From Cedecea lapagei (GTDB lineage Bacteria > Pseudomonadota > Gammaproteobacteria > Enterobacterales > Enterobacteriaceae): a DNA stretch of 64,000 nucleotides. The position numbers were made by a program, and so were the translations under genes. The notes below the pieces were generated by a model. It saw nothing but the letters and a program-made list of their open reading frames with translations, did no database searches and had not been told where the DNA came from. Positions 24,506 through 32,769 of this stretch are shown here, piece by piece; within the stretch, counting starts at the first letter, position 1, and each line of letters opens with the position of its first letter. The stretch covers positions 2,852,001 to 2,916,000 of the forward strand of contig NZ_LR134201.1 of NCBI RefSeq assembly GCF_900635955.1, read 5' to 3'.

Positions 24506-26041
24506 TCAAAGCGTGCGGCGGGCGAAGTCTTTCAGCCTGAAGCCCAACAGCAGCAGCGTGGCAAAATAGGCCGCAACACCCGCCATCACGATAGCCATCA
24601 GCCGCAGCAGGCGGTAAGGCATATTGCCCAGATCCCAGGCCGGCATGACGTACATCAGCCCCACCAGCACTGCCGACATCACCAGCACCGCCACAACCAG
24701 ACGCAGCAGGAACGGCGTCCAGCCCGCCTGCGGCTTGAAGATATCCTGCTTGCGCAGTTGCCAGTAAAGCAGCGAGGCGTTTATGCAGGCGCCCAGACCA
24801 ATCGACAAGGAAAGCCCGGCGTGTTTTAGCGGGCCAATAAACGCCAGGTTCATTAGCTGCGTCAAAATCAGCGTCACGATGGCAATTTTAACCGGCGTTT
24901 TAATGTCCTGGCGGGAATAGAAGCCCGGGGCCAGCACCTTAACCACGATAAGCCCCATCAGGCCGACCGAGTAGGCGACCAGCGCCCGCTGGGTCATCAG
25001 GGCATCAAACGCAGAGAATTTACCGTACTGGAATAGAGAAACGGTTAACGGTTTGGCCAGGATCCCCAACGCCACGGCGCTCGGCAGCGCCAGCAGGAAG
25101 CAAAGCCGCAGACCCCAGTCCATCAGGCGGGAATACTCATCGTGGTTGCCGGTGGCAAAGCTTTTTGCCAGCGACGGCAGCAGAATCGTCCCCAGCGCCA
25201 CGCCCAGCACCCCGGACGGAAACTCCATCAGGCGGTCGGCATAATACATCCAGGAGACCGAGCCGGACACCAGAAAAGAGGCAAAAATGGTATTGATGAT
25301 CAGCGAAATCTGGCTGACGGAAACGCCGAGGATCGCCGGGCCCATCTGCCTGATAACCCGCATCGCACCGGCGTCTTTGAAGCTGATACGCGGCAGCACC
25401 AGCATACCGATTTTCTTCAGGTGCGGCAGCTGATAGGCCAGCTGCAGCACGCCACCTACCGTCACCGCCCAGGCCAGCGCCAGAATCGGCGGGTTGAAGT
25501 GCGGCGCGGCAAACAGCGCAAAACCAATCATGCTCAGGTTGAGGAACGTCGGGGCAAACGCCGGAACAGAGAAACGGTTCCAGGTATTAAGGATCGCCCC
25601 TACCAGCGACGCCAGCGAAATAAGCAGAATATAGGGGAAGGTAATGCGCAGCAGGCTCGAGGTCAGCGCAAATTTATCCGCAGTGTCGGCAAAGCCCGGC
25701 GCAGTAACCAGAATAACCCACGGAGCAGCGATCATACCGAGCACGGTCACCAGCGCCAGCGCCAGGGTCAACAGCCCCGATACGTAGGCAACAAAAACGC
25801 GAGTGGCATCTTCGCCCTGCTTGCTTTTGTATTCAGCAAGGATAGGGACAAACGCCTGGGAGAATGCGCCCTCGGCAAAGATACGGCGCAGCAGGTTGGG
25901 CAGCTTGAACGCCACGAAGAAGGCATCCGTTGCCATTCCTGCCCCAAATACCCTCGCCACAATGGCGTCGCGCGCAAAGCCAAGCACGCGAGAAAACATG
26001 GTCATCGAGCTGACGGCCGCCAGCGATTTTAATAGGTTCAT
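24506..26041 (-). CDS. murJ: Lipid II flippase MurJ (MviN)
   Basis: A 511-residue inner-membrane protein with the 14-helix MOP-superfamily pattern. It moves lipid II to the periplasmic face for peptidoglycan synthesis and is essential in E. coli. Landmarks are MFSRVLGFARDAIVARVFGAG at the N-terminus, with the Arg residues of the central cavity, and FFVAFKLPNLLRRIFAEGAFSQAFVP. The length and sequence are as in E. coli. It lies at its usual place near the flagellar block and the mviM-yceH-rimJ group. Confidence 0.97.
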   Translation of the reverse strand: MNLLKSLAAVSSMTMFSRVLGFARDAIVARVFGAGMATDAFFVAFKLPNLLRRIFAEGAFSQAFVPILAEYKSKQGEDATRVFVAYVSGLLTLALALVTVLGMIAAPWVILVTAPGFADTADKFALTSSLLRITFPYILLISLASLVGAILNTWNRFSVPAFAPTFLNLSMIGFALFAAPHFNPPILALAWAVTVGGVLQLAYQLPHLKKIGMLVLPRISFKDAGAMRVIRQMGPAILGVSVSQISLIINTIFASFLVSGSVSWMYYADRLMEFPSGVLGVALGTILLPSLAKSFATGNHDEYSRLMDWGLRLCFLLALPSAVALGILAKPLTVSLFQYGKFSAFDALMTQRALVAYSVGLMGLIVVKVLAPGFYSRQDIKTPVKIAIVTLILTQLMNLAFIGPLKHAGLSLSIGLGACINASLLYWQLRKQDIFKPQAGWTPFLLRLVVAVLVMSAVLVGLMYVMPAWDLGNMPYRLLRLMAIVMAGVAAYFATLLLLGFRLKDFARRTL

Positions 26042-26154
26042 TTATTCTGTTATTCCACAAACATGAACGCCTGCAATGCAGGCGTCCATGGATGATGACA
26101 AGTCGGCATAGTCTACCGATACGGGGCCGAATTGCTACCGTGATCTGTTACAGC

Positions 26155-27078
26155 TTATTCGCTGATCGCCTCGCGCCAGAGCTTCTCCACCACGCGCTGC
26201 GCCAGCAGAGCCTGTTCACCGGACGTTTCAGGAACCGTCTGATTCGCCACGCAGTCGATAAAGTGGTGGGCGCAGCCTGCAAAGCCGCGCTGTTCCAGCG
26301 TGGTTTGCCAGCCGGGAATCGGCTGCTCTACCACGCCTGCCCCGCACTCTTCACGCCACTGACGCATGTCGGTCACTTCATAAAGTCCGCCGTCCGTCAC
26401 CGCCTGAACCCACTCGCGCTGGCTCCCGGCGCGGCGATGCATGCTGGTCGTCACGCTCAGATTACCCTGGCTGAAATGGTGCTCGGCATAGAGCATCTGC
26501 CCAAGTTCGTTGGTCTGCAGCGTCCCGCTTTGCAGCTGGGCAGAGCCGCCGCCAAGCCACAGCGCGGTATCCACTACGTGGAGATAGTCATCCAGCAGCG
26601 TGAAGCGCAGATCGTTAGGGCCAACGCTATCGCTGCGATGTTTATCCATACGCAGGGACGCTCCTGCGGACAGCTTTTCTTTTAATTGCTGATAACGCGG
26701 TGCAAAACGACGGTTAAAGCCCACCATCAGCGTACGCTTTTTACGTTCAGCCAGCTCAACCAGCTTTTCAGCATCGGCCAGATTCTCCGCTAAAGGTTTA
26801 TCCACGCAGACGTTCACGCCCGCGCTAAGCAGCTCATTCACCACCGCATAGTGCGAGCTGGTAGCGCTATGGACAAACACGGCGTCGCACTGGGCCGCCA
26901 GGTTGCTCAGTGAGTCAACATAGGGAATTCGCCAGGTTTCACACACCGGCAGCGCTTTCGCTTTGGTCGGTGAAAATGCGCCCACCAGCGACCAGTCGTT
27001 GGATGCTCCCAGGACCGGAAGCCAGGCTTTCTGCGCGATCCCACCCAGCCCCACAACGCCAATACGTAATTTGGTCAT
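26155..27078 (-). CDS. mviM: Gfo/Idh/MocA-family oxidoreductase MviM
   Basis: A 307-residue NAD(P)-dependent dehydrogenase. RIGVVGLGGIAQKAWLPVL is the Rossmann nucleotide-binding motif (GxGxxG) and VCVDKPLAENLADAEKLVELA carries the conserved catalytic-site Lys (DKP). The C-terminal beta-sheet domain follows. The substrate is not known. It starts two bases after the yceH stop, so it is in one unit with yceH and rimJ, as in E. coli. Confidence 0.95.
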   Translation of the reverse strand: MTKLRIGVVGLGGIAQKAWLPVLGASNDWSLVGAFSPTKAKALPVCETWRIPYVDSLSNLAAQCDAVFVHSATSSHYAVVNELLSAGVNVCVDKPLAENLADAEKLVELAERKKRTLMVGFNRRFAPRYQQLKEKLSAGASLRMDKHRSDSVGPNDLRFTLLDDYLHVVDTALWLGGGSAQLQSGTLQTNELGQMLYAEHHFSQGNLSVTTSMHRRAGSQREWVQAVTDGGLYEVTDMRQWREECGAGVVEQPIPGWQTTLEQRGFAGCAHHFIDCVANQTVPETSGEQALLAQRVVEKLWREAISE

Positions 27079-27080
27079 CG

Positions 27081-27728
27081 TTAATCTCCCAAATGCGCGA
27101 GCAAGGAATCCAGACGCTGTTTAAGTTCGGCGACTTCAGCCTCCAGCGCGTCCACCCTGGCATTAAGCGAATCCGCGCCCTGGCTCACGCTTTGCTCTGC
27201 CGCCGCAGCAAAATCGACCTCTCCGCTAAAGAGGTGCATATAACGGCTTTCACGTTTGCCCGGCTCGCGCGGCAGACGAACAACAAATGGCCCGTCTTCG
27301 CGACCCGCTAGCCCTTCCAGCGTCGCTTCCAACTGAGCCATATCGGTGAACTCGAACATTCTCCCTGCCCGGCTGCGCAGCTCACCGGGCGTTTGCGCCC
27401 CGCGCAGCAGCAAAGTCGTGACCACGGCCACTTCCGCCGGCGTCAGCTTCAAATTGCCAAACTCAGAGTTGCAAAAGCGGTGCTCATATTTCGTCACTCG
27501 GTTGCCAAACCCGCTGACGGTGCGCAGATAATGATTTTTCACCAGCGCATCCAGCGTGTCCTGAACTTCGTGCTCTTTCAGCTCCATCACCGGCTCACGG
27601 TTAGTTTTCTGGTTACAGGCAGTCACCACGCCATTGACCGACATGGGATACTGCTCTGGCGTAGTGATCTGTTTTTCCAGCAGGCTGCCTATCACGCGGG
27701 CTTCAACCGCCGTTAGCTGATATTTCAT
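27081..27728 (-). CDS. yceH: YceH family protein (DUF480)
   Basis: A 215-residue protein with two winged-helix-like segments (LTAVEARVIGSLLEKQITTPEQYPMS and LTPAEVAVVTTLLLRGAQTPGELRSRA) and a short C-terminal coiled coil (VDALEAEVAELKQRLDSLLAHLG). The fold suggests DNA or protein binding, but no role is established. The spacing to rimJ (two bases) and mviM (two bases) shows an operon. Confidence 0.95.
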   Translation of the reverse strand: MKYQLTAVEARVIGSLLEKQITTPEQYPMSVNGVVTACNQKTNREPVMELKEHEVQDTLDALVKNHYLRTVSGFGNRVTKYEHRFCNSEFGNLKLTPAEVAVVTTLLLRGAQTPGELRSRAGRMFEFTDMAQLEATLEGLAGREDGPFVVRLPREPGKRESRYMHLFSGEVDFAAAAEQSVSQGADSLNARVDALEAEVAELKQRLDSLLAHLGD

Positions 27729-27730
27729 TT

Positions 27731-28321
27731 TTAAACTCCACGACCTGGGGTCCAGTCTTTGTTAACGAGCGCGGTGAGAACGTGATCCCGCCATACGCCA
27801 TCAATCAGCAAATAATCCTTTGCGTAGCCCTCTTTTTCGAAGCCCAGTCGCGCCAGCAGATCGCCGCTTCGCTGATTGTGCGGCATGTAGTTGGCCATAA
27901 TACGGTGGACGTTCTGGCTGCGCTGCATGAAGCGAATAGAGCTGGTCAGGGCCTCATACATTAGCCCCTGGCCCTGCCACTTTTCGCCGATGGAGTAACC
28001 GAGGTAGCAGGCATGGAAGGCGCCGCGCACGACGTTGGAAAAGTTAGCCACGCCGATGACCTCTTTTTCTTCCGGATCCAGCAGCGCGAAGTAGTACGCG
28101 CTCCCCTGCTTGTGCATTTCATTTATCATGCCCAGTCTTGCCTGCCAGCCTGATGGATAGCAGTAGCTTTCATCCCGAATGGGCTCCCAGGGTTTCAGAA
28201 ATTGGCGATTTTCGGTGTAGTAATCCGCCATACGCCAGGCATCTCGCTCATAAACCAGACGCACCACCAGTCTGTCGGTCACCAGGCGAACTTTCGGTGC
28301 ATTATTGCGGTAGCCAAACAT
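27731..28321 (-). CDS. rimJ: Ribosomal protein S5 N-acetyltransferase RimJ
   Basis: A 196-residue GNAT-fold acetyltransferase (E. coli 194) that acetylates the N-terminal Ala of ribosomal protein S5. The acetyl-CoA-binding segment is visible as YSIGEKWQGQGLMYEALTSSIRFM. The start MFGYRNNAPKVRLVTDRLVV agrees with E. coli. It heads the rimJ-yceH-mviM unit and is divergent from mdtH across about 230 bases. Confidence 0.96.
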   Translation of the reverse strand: MFGYRNNAPKVRLVTDRLVVRLVYERDAWRMADYYTENRQFLKPWEPIRDESYCYPSGWQARLGMINEMHKQGSAYYFALLDPEEKEVIGVANFSNVVRGAFHACYLGYSIGEKWQGQGLMYEALTSSIRFMQRSQNVHRIMANYMPHNQRSGDLLARLGFEKEGYAKDYLLIDGVWRDHVLTALVNKDWTPGRGV

Positions 28322-28550
28322 GTTTATCCCACTCCTTGATCCCGATTAACGGGGCTTATCTGATTACTATACCTGTGCCTGGCCGCCGAGTGAAAACAAC
28401 AACATGAAGCGACATCACTTTTTTCGATTAAAGCTTTGAATCAAACTCGTTGAACGATAAAAAAATATTGTCCTGCACCTTGTGTCAAAAACCTGAGCGG
28501 CAGGCGAGAATAAGTCCCTGTCGCGTTTAAAAAAGTTCCCTGGAGGGGAG

Positions 28551-29765
28551 ATGTCGCGGGTGGCGCAGGCGAGGAGCCTGGGTAAATATTTCCTGCTGCT
28601 TGATAACATGTTAGTGGTATTGGGCTTTTTCGTTGTCTTCCCTTTGATTTCCATCCGCTTCGTTGACCAGCTGGGCTGGGCCGCATTGATGGTGGGCATA
28701 GCCCTGGGTCTGCGACAGTTTATTCAGCAGGGGCTGGGCGTCTTCGGCGGCGCGATTGCCGACCGGCTGGGGGCTAAACCGATGATCGTCACCGGGATGC
28801 TGCTGCGAGCCGCCGGGTTCGCCACCATGGGCATCGCCACTGAACCCTGGATGCTGTGGCTCTCCTGCCTGCTTTCCGCCATCGGCGGTACGCTGTTTGA
28901 TCCTCCCCGCTCGGCGCTGGTGGTCAAGCTGGTGCGTCCTCAGCACCGGGGCCGCTTCTTCTCGATACTGATGATGCAGGACAGCGCCGGCGCGGTGATC
29001 GGCGCCCTGCTGGGAAGCTGGCTGCTGCAGTACGATTTCCGCCTGGTGTGCGCCGTGGGCGCGGTGATGTTCGTGCTGTGCGCGGCGCTTAACGCCTGGC
29101 TGCTTCCTGCCTACAAGCTTTCGACTATCCGCACGCCGATGCGCGAAGGCATGGGGCGCGTGTTCCGTGACAAACGCTTTATTACCTATGTCCTGACGCT
29201 GACAGGCTATTATATGCTGGCGGTGCAGGTCATGCTGATGCTGCCGTTGATGGTTAACGACCTTGCCGGTACAGCCTCGGCGGTTAAATGGATGTACGCC
29301 ATTGAAGCGGCGCTTTCGCTGACGCTGCTCTACCCTATCGCCCGCTGGAGCGAAAAGCGCTTTCGCCTTGAGCAACGGCTGATGGCCGGCCTGGTGCTGA
29401 TGACGGTAAGCCTGATGCCTATTGGTCTTGCCTCAAGCCTGCAGCAGCTTTTCGCCCTGATTTGCACTTTCTATATCGGCTCGATTATTGCGGAACCCGC
29501 AAGAGAAACGCTGAGCGCCTCGCTTGCCGACGCCCGCGCCCGCGGCAGCTACATGGGCTTTAGCCGATTAGGCTTATCGTTGGGCGGCGCGCTGGGCTAT
29601 ACCGGCGGCGGCTGGCTGTTTGACGCAGGTAAGGCTCTGCAGCAGCCCGAACTGCCCTGGGCCATGCTCGGTATTATCGGCTGTATTACCCTCGCCGCCC
29701 TGTGGTGGCAGTTTAGCCTTAAGCCGGTTGAACCGACGATGTTCGAGCCCGGTAGTCAGGGGTAA
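28551..29765 (+). CDS. mdtH: Multidrug efflux MFS transporter MdtH
   Basis: A 404-residue major-facilitator protein (E. coli 402) with about 12 membrane helices. The motif A region between helices 2 and 3 reads GGAIADRLGAKPMIVTGM. The start (MSRVAQARSLGKYFLLLDNM) has a GGAGGGGAG ribosome site. MdtH confers modest resistance to quinolones when overexpressed in E. coli. It is divergent from rimJ, as usual. grxB, which follows it in E. coli, is absent here. Confidence 0.96.
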   Translation: MSRVAQARSLGKYFLLLDNMLVVLGFFVVFPLISIRFVDQLGWAALMVGIALGLRQFIQQGLGVFGGAIADRLGAKPMIVTGMLLRAAGFATMGIATEPWMLWLSCLLSAIGGTLFDPPRSALVVKLVRPQHRGRFFSILMMQDSAGAVIGALLGSWLLQYDFRLVCAVGAVMFVLCAALNAWLLPAYKLSTIRTPMREGMGRVFRDKRFITYVLTLTGYYMLAVQVMLMLPLMVNDLAGTASAVKWMYAIEAALSLTLLYPIARWSEKRFRLEQRLMAGLVLMTVSLMPIGLASSLQQLFALICTFYIGSIIAEPARETLSASLADARARGSYMGFSRLGLSLGGALGYTGGGWLFDAGKALQQPELPWAMLGIIGCITLAALWWQFSLKPVEPTMFEPGSQG

Positions 29766-29865
29766 ATCCTCCGCTTTCATCTTTTTCCTGTAGCCGCTCC
29801 CGCCGTGCCGCATTATGCTGATTAGCGCAAGGCACGGCAATGGAGCCGCTATTTTGAGGAAGCCT

Positions 29866-30426
29866 ATGAAGAAGCTTGTTTTTGCCGCAGCATTGATGCT
29901 CAGCGGCCTGCTATCAGGATGCAACCAGTTAACGCAGTACAGCGTGAGTGAACAGGAGATCAACCAGTCGCTGGAAAAACACAATAACTTCGCAAAAGAC
30001 ATTGGCCTGCCCGGCGTGGCGGATGCGCACGTCGTCTTAACCAACTTAGTCAGCCAGATTGGACGGGAAGAGCCCAATAAAATCACCCTGACCGGCGACG
30101 CCAATCTGGACATGACCTCGCTGTTTGGAAACCAAAAGGCGACCTTGAAACTGAAGCTTAAAGCGCTGCCGGTATTCAACAAGGAACAGGGCGCTATCTA
30201 CCTGCAGGAAATGGAGGTGGTGGACGCTCAGGTTGAACCGCAAAAAATGCAGGCCGTTCTGCAGACCATCGTGCCTTACCTGAACCAGTCGCTGCGTAGC
30301 TACTTCAATCAGCAGCCTGCCTATGTGCTGAGTGAAGATCGCAGCAAAGGCGAATCACTGGCGAAAAAATTTGCCAAAGGCATTGAAGTGAAGCCTGGGG
30401 AAATCATCATTCCTTTAACTGACTGA
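29866..30426 (+). CDS. yceB: Lipoprotein YceB (DUF1439)
   Basis: A 186-residue lipoprotein. The start at 29866 (MKKLVFAAALMLSGLLSGCNQ) gives a signal peptide with lipobox LLSGC, so the protein should be anchored to a membrane facing the periplasm. The DUF1439 body (VSEQEINQSLEKHNNFAKDIG) resembles lipid-binding tubular folds. Its function is unknown. It lies between mdtH and pyrC; the stop is followed by a hairpin (CTCTCAGGGCAG / CTGCTCTGAGAG-like) near 30430-30465. Confidence 0.93.
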   Translation: MKKLVFAAALMLSGLLSGCNQLTQYSVSEQEINQSLEKHNNFAKDIGLPGVADAHVVLTNLVSQIGREEPNKITLTGDANLDMTSLFGNQKATLKLKLKALPVFNKEQGAIYLQEMEVVDAQVEPQKMQAVLQTIVPYLNQSLRSYFNQQPAYVLSEDRSKGESLAKKFAKGIEVKPGEIIIPLTD

Positions 30427-30486
30427 CGGCCCCGCTCTCAGGGCAGTTTTCTGCTCTGAGAGTTTTGTACAACATAAGTGGTGCAA

Positions 30487-30502
30487 ACGATAACGTTTCC
30501 CC
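30487..30502. promoter_or_regulatory. Possible PurR operator upstream of pyrC
   Basis: ACGATAACGTTTCCCC agrees with the 16-base PurR consensus (ANGCAANCGNTTNCNT) at 9 of 12 fixed positions and lies where E. coli pyrC has its PurR site. The call rests on position as much as on match. Confidence 0.45.
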
Positions 30503-30571
30503 TTATCCTTAGTGCCCGGCATAAAACCAGCCCTTGATGACTGATTTTCCCTCTCACGCCGGAGCACATTC

Positions 30572-31618
30572 ATGACCGCATTACCTCAGGTATTAAAAAT
30601 CCGCCGCCCAGATGACTGGCATATCCACCTTCGCGATGGTGATATGCTGAAAACCGTGGTGCCTTACACCAGCCAGACGTATGGCCGTGCGATTGTGATG
30701 CCCAATCTTGTGCCTCCTGTCACCAGCGTGGAAGCGGCTATTGCCTACCGCCAGCGCATTCTGGATGCCGTACCGGCCGGTCAAAAGTTTGAACCGCTGA
30801 TGACCTGCTACCTGACCGACACGCTCGACCCTGACGAAATCGAGCGCGGTTTTAATGAAGGCGTGTTCACCGCCGCAAAGCTCTACCCGGCTAATGCGAC
30901 AACCAACTCCGCCCACGGCGTGACCAGCACGGCCGCCATCATGCCGGTGCTTGAGCGTATGCAAAAAATGGGCATGCCCCTGCTGGTACACGGCGAAGTC
31001 ACCCACGCTGATATCGATATTTTCGACCGCGAGGCGCGCTTCATTGAAACCGTTATGGAGCCGCTGCGCCGTGAGCTACCAGAGCTTAAGGTCGTCTTTG
31101 AACACATCACCACCAAAGACGCCGCCCAGTATGTACAGGACGGTAACTCGCTGATTGGCGCAACGATTACCCCTCAGCACCTGATGTTTAACCGTAACCA
31201 TATGCTGGTTGGCGGCATTCGCCCTCACCTTTACTGTCTGCCTATCCTTAAGCGCAGCGTTCACCAGGAGGCGCTGCGCCAGCTGGTCGCCAGCGGCTGC
31301 GATCGCGTATTCCTCGGCACCGACTCTGCGCCGCATTCCCGTCACCGTAAAGAGGCAAGCTGCGGCTGCGCAGGCTGCTTTAACGCGCCGTCCGCGCTGG
31401 GCGCCTACGCAACGGTGTTTGAAGAGATGAACGCGCTGCAGCACTTCGAAGCCTTCACCTCCCTGAACGGCCCGCGCTTCTACGGCCTGCCGGTGAATGA
31501 AGAAAGTATCGAGCTGGTTCGCGTTGCCGAGAAAATGCCGGAGCTGATTGAAGTCGGCGACGACAGCATCGTCCCGTTCCTTGCCGGAGAAGAGGTGCTC
31601 TGGTCGGTTAAAGGCTAA
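30572..31618 (+). CDS. pyrC: Dihydroorotase PyrC
   Basis: A 348-residue zinc amidohydrolase that closes carbamoyl-aspartate to dihydroorotate in pyrimidine synthesis. DDWHIHLRDGDM carries the first two metal-binding His residues, KLYPANATTNS the carbamylated Lys, and LGTDSAPHSRHRKE the last Asp. The leader from about 30513 contains CCCGGC and, at the ribosome site, GCCGGAG. In E. coli this pairing forms a hairpin that blocks translation when CTP is high; the same can form here. Confidence 0.97.
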   Translation: MTALPQVLKIRRPDDWHIHLRDGDMLKTVVPYTSQTYGRAIVMPNLVPPVTSVEAAIAYRQRILDAVPAGQKFEPLMTCYLTDTLDPDEIERGFNEGVFTAAKLYPANATTNSAHGVTSTAAIMPVLERMQKMGMPLLVHGEVTHADIDIFDREARFIETVMEPLRRELPELKVVFEHITTKDAAQYVQDGNSLIGATITPQHLMFNRNHMLVGGIRPHLYCLPILKRSVHQEALRQLVASGCDRVFLGTDSAPHSRHRKEASCGCAGCFNAPSALGAYATVFEEMNALQHFEAFTSLNGPRFYGLPVNEESIELVRVAEKMPELIEVGDDSIVPFLAGEEVLWSVKG

Positions 31619-31656
31619 ATTTTTCAACGCCCCCTGTTGCTTACTGGAAAGTTAAC

Positions 31657-31672
31657 CTGTATAAATAACCAG
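31657..31672. promoter_or_regulatory. LexA box of dinI
   Basis: CTGTATAAATAACCAG fits the SOS box (CTG-N10-CAG), 22 bases before the dinI start codon, and matches the E. coli dinI operator as I know it. Confidence 0.9.
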
Positions 31673-31693
31673 TATATTGTACAGGGGGTCGTT

Positions 31694-31939
31694 ATGCGTA
31701 TTGAAGTGACTATAGCCAAAACCACACCGTTGCCACCCGGGGCTATCGACGCCCTTGCCGGTGAGCTTTCCCGCCGTATCAATCAGCATTTCCCCGACAC
31801 CAGCAGCGAAGTCCAGGTGCGTTACGCCTCCGGCAACAACCTCTCGGTGCTGGGCGGTGCTAAAGAAGATAAAACGCGAATCAGCGAGATCCTCCAGGAA
31901 ACCTGGGAAAGCGCTGACGATTGGTTCTCTGCCGACTAA
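31694..31939 (+). CDS. dinI: DNA damage-inducible protein DinI
   Basis: An 81-residue protein of the DinI family that binds and stabilises RecA filaments and tunes the SOS response. MRIEVTIAKTTPLPPGAIDA opens the protein, and the acidic C-terminal helix (ILQETWESADDWFSAD) mimics DNA. The start at 31694 matches E. coli; the open frame extends upstream through the promoter and is not used. The LexA box immediately upstream shows SOS control. A terminator follows. Confidence 0.96.
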   Translation: MRIEVTIAKTTPLPPGAIDALAGELSRRINQHFPDTSSEVQVRYASGNNLSVLGGAKEDKTRISEILQETWESADDWFSAD

Positions 31940-31965
31940 TACCCTCAAGTATGTTGGTACTTTTT

Positions 31966-31991
31966 GCCGGGTGTCGCCATCCGGTTTTTTT
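31966..31991 (+). terminator. Terminator of dinI
   Basis: The hairpin CCGGGTG / CATCCGG with one mismatch is followed by seven T, about 27 bases after the dinI stop. Confidence 0.7.
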
Positions 31992-32237
31992 CTCCCTCTG
32001 CGTTAAACCTGATTATTTTTTAATCTCCCTGGTCTCATCTTCCTCTTTTCTTTCTCTCTATTCAGAATAGCCTGTCGATTTATTGCTCACTTTTCCTAAA
32101 TGATGGCGAAAAAGTGTTACAGGTAATTATTTCGCCCCACTCCCCTGCGTATTATTGATATACTTAAGTCGCTTCACGATAAATCACGCATGAACCTCGC
32201 TAGCCGTTGTCTTTAAACACGTATAAAAGGGGTTATG

Positions 32238-32492
32238 ATGGAAAAAAATAGTGATGTTATTCAGACTCATCCCCTCGTCGGATGGGACATCAGCACCGTC
32301 GACAGCTACGACGCTATGATGCTGCGCCTGCACTACCTGACATCCAATAATCAGAAGCACGATGAAACCGAGATCGGCCAGACGCTCTGGCTGACCACCG
32401 ATGTCGCCCGGCAATTTATTTCGATACTTGAGGCCGGAATCGCCAAAATTGAATCCGGTGATTACCAGGAAAGCGATTATCGCAAGCATTGA
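32238..32492 (+). CDS. bssS: Biofilm regulator BssS (YceP)
   Basis: An 84-residue protein nearly identical to E. coli BssS: IQTHPLVGWDISTVDSYDAM and TLWLTTDVARQFISILEAGI. The start is the second of two adjacent ATG codons (32235 and 32238), chosen to match E. coli; AAGGGG lies upstream. BssS affects biofilm formation and signal uptake in E. coli, but its mechanism is not clear. It stands alone between dinI and solA and is followed by three hairpins. Confidence 0.95.
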   Translation: MEKNSDVIQTHPLVGWDISTVDSYDAMMLRLHYLTSNNQKHDETEIGQTLWLTTDVARQFISILEAGIAKIESGDYQESDYRKH

Positions 32493-32517
32493 CCCCCCAT
32501 GCTTAACAATAACCACA

Positions 32518-32583
32518 GGCACCCAATGGGGTGCCTTAATTCTATAACAAACAGCCGAAAAACGTGGTTTTCGGCTGTTTGGG
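32518..32583 (+). terminator. Tandem hairpins after bssS
   Basis: Two stems follow the bssS stop. The first, GGCACCC / GGGTGCC at 32518-32535, lacks a T tail. The second, ACAGCCGAAAA / TTTTCGGCTGT at 32551-32578, has a loop of six and only two T. Together they are likely to end transcription or protect the 3' end. Confidence 0.6.
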
Positions 32584-32665
32584 GCAAACCAGAGGTCATG
32601 ATTCATCGCTTTTATTAGACCGACGTACGGTTTTTTTAAATCAATGAACTTTGTCAGCCGTCTCA

Positions 32666-32689
32666 GGCACCCAAAGGGGTGCCTTTTTT
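32666..32689 (+). terminator. Terminator-like hairpin with T tract upstream of solA
   Basis: GGCACCC / GGGTGCC with an AAAG loop is followed by six T. The stem repeats the one at 32518-32535 almost exactly. It stands 81 bases before solA, so a short transcript could start between 32584 and 32665 and end here. Confidence 0.7.
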
Positions 32690-32769
32690 ATTTAAAGCGC
32701 CGCCGTCAATTGCATCATCCGGGTGAATTAATTACCCTGCTACAGATAATTTTCCACAGAGAAAAGCTT

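Noticed and set aside
25142..26032. A 296-codon frame opposite murJ
   Set aside because: It is antisense to a conserved essential gene, very rich in Arg/Gln/His as expected of a shadow frame.
28611..29375. A 254-codon frame opposite mdtH
   Set aside because: Shadow frame rich in His, Gln and Arg; mdtH is well supported.
29574..30182. A 202-codon minus-strand frame over the mdtH end and yceB
   Set aside because: It covers parts of two well-supported genes in the opposite direction and has no recognisable motif.
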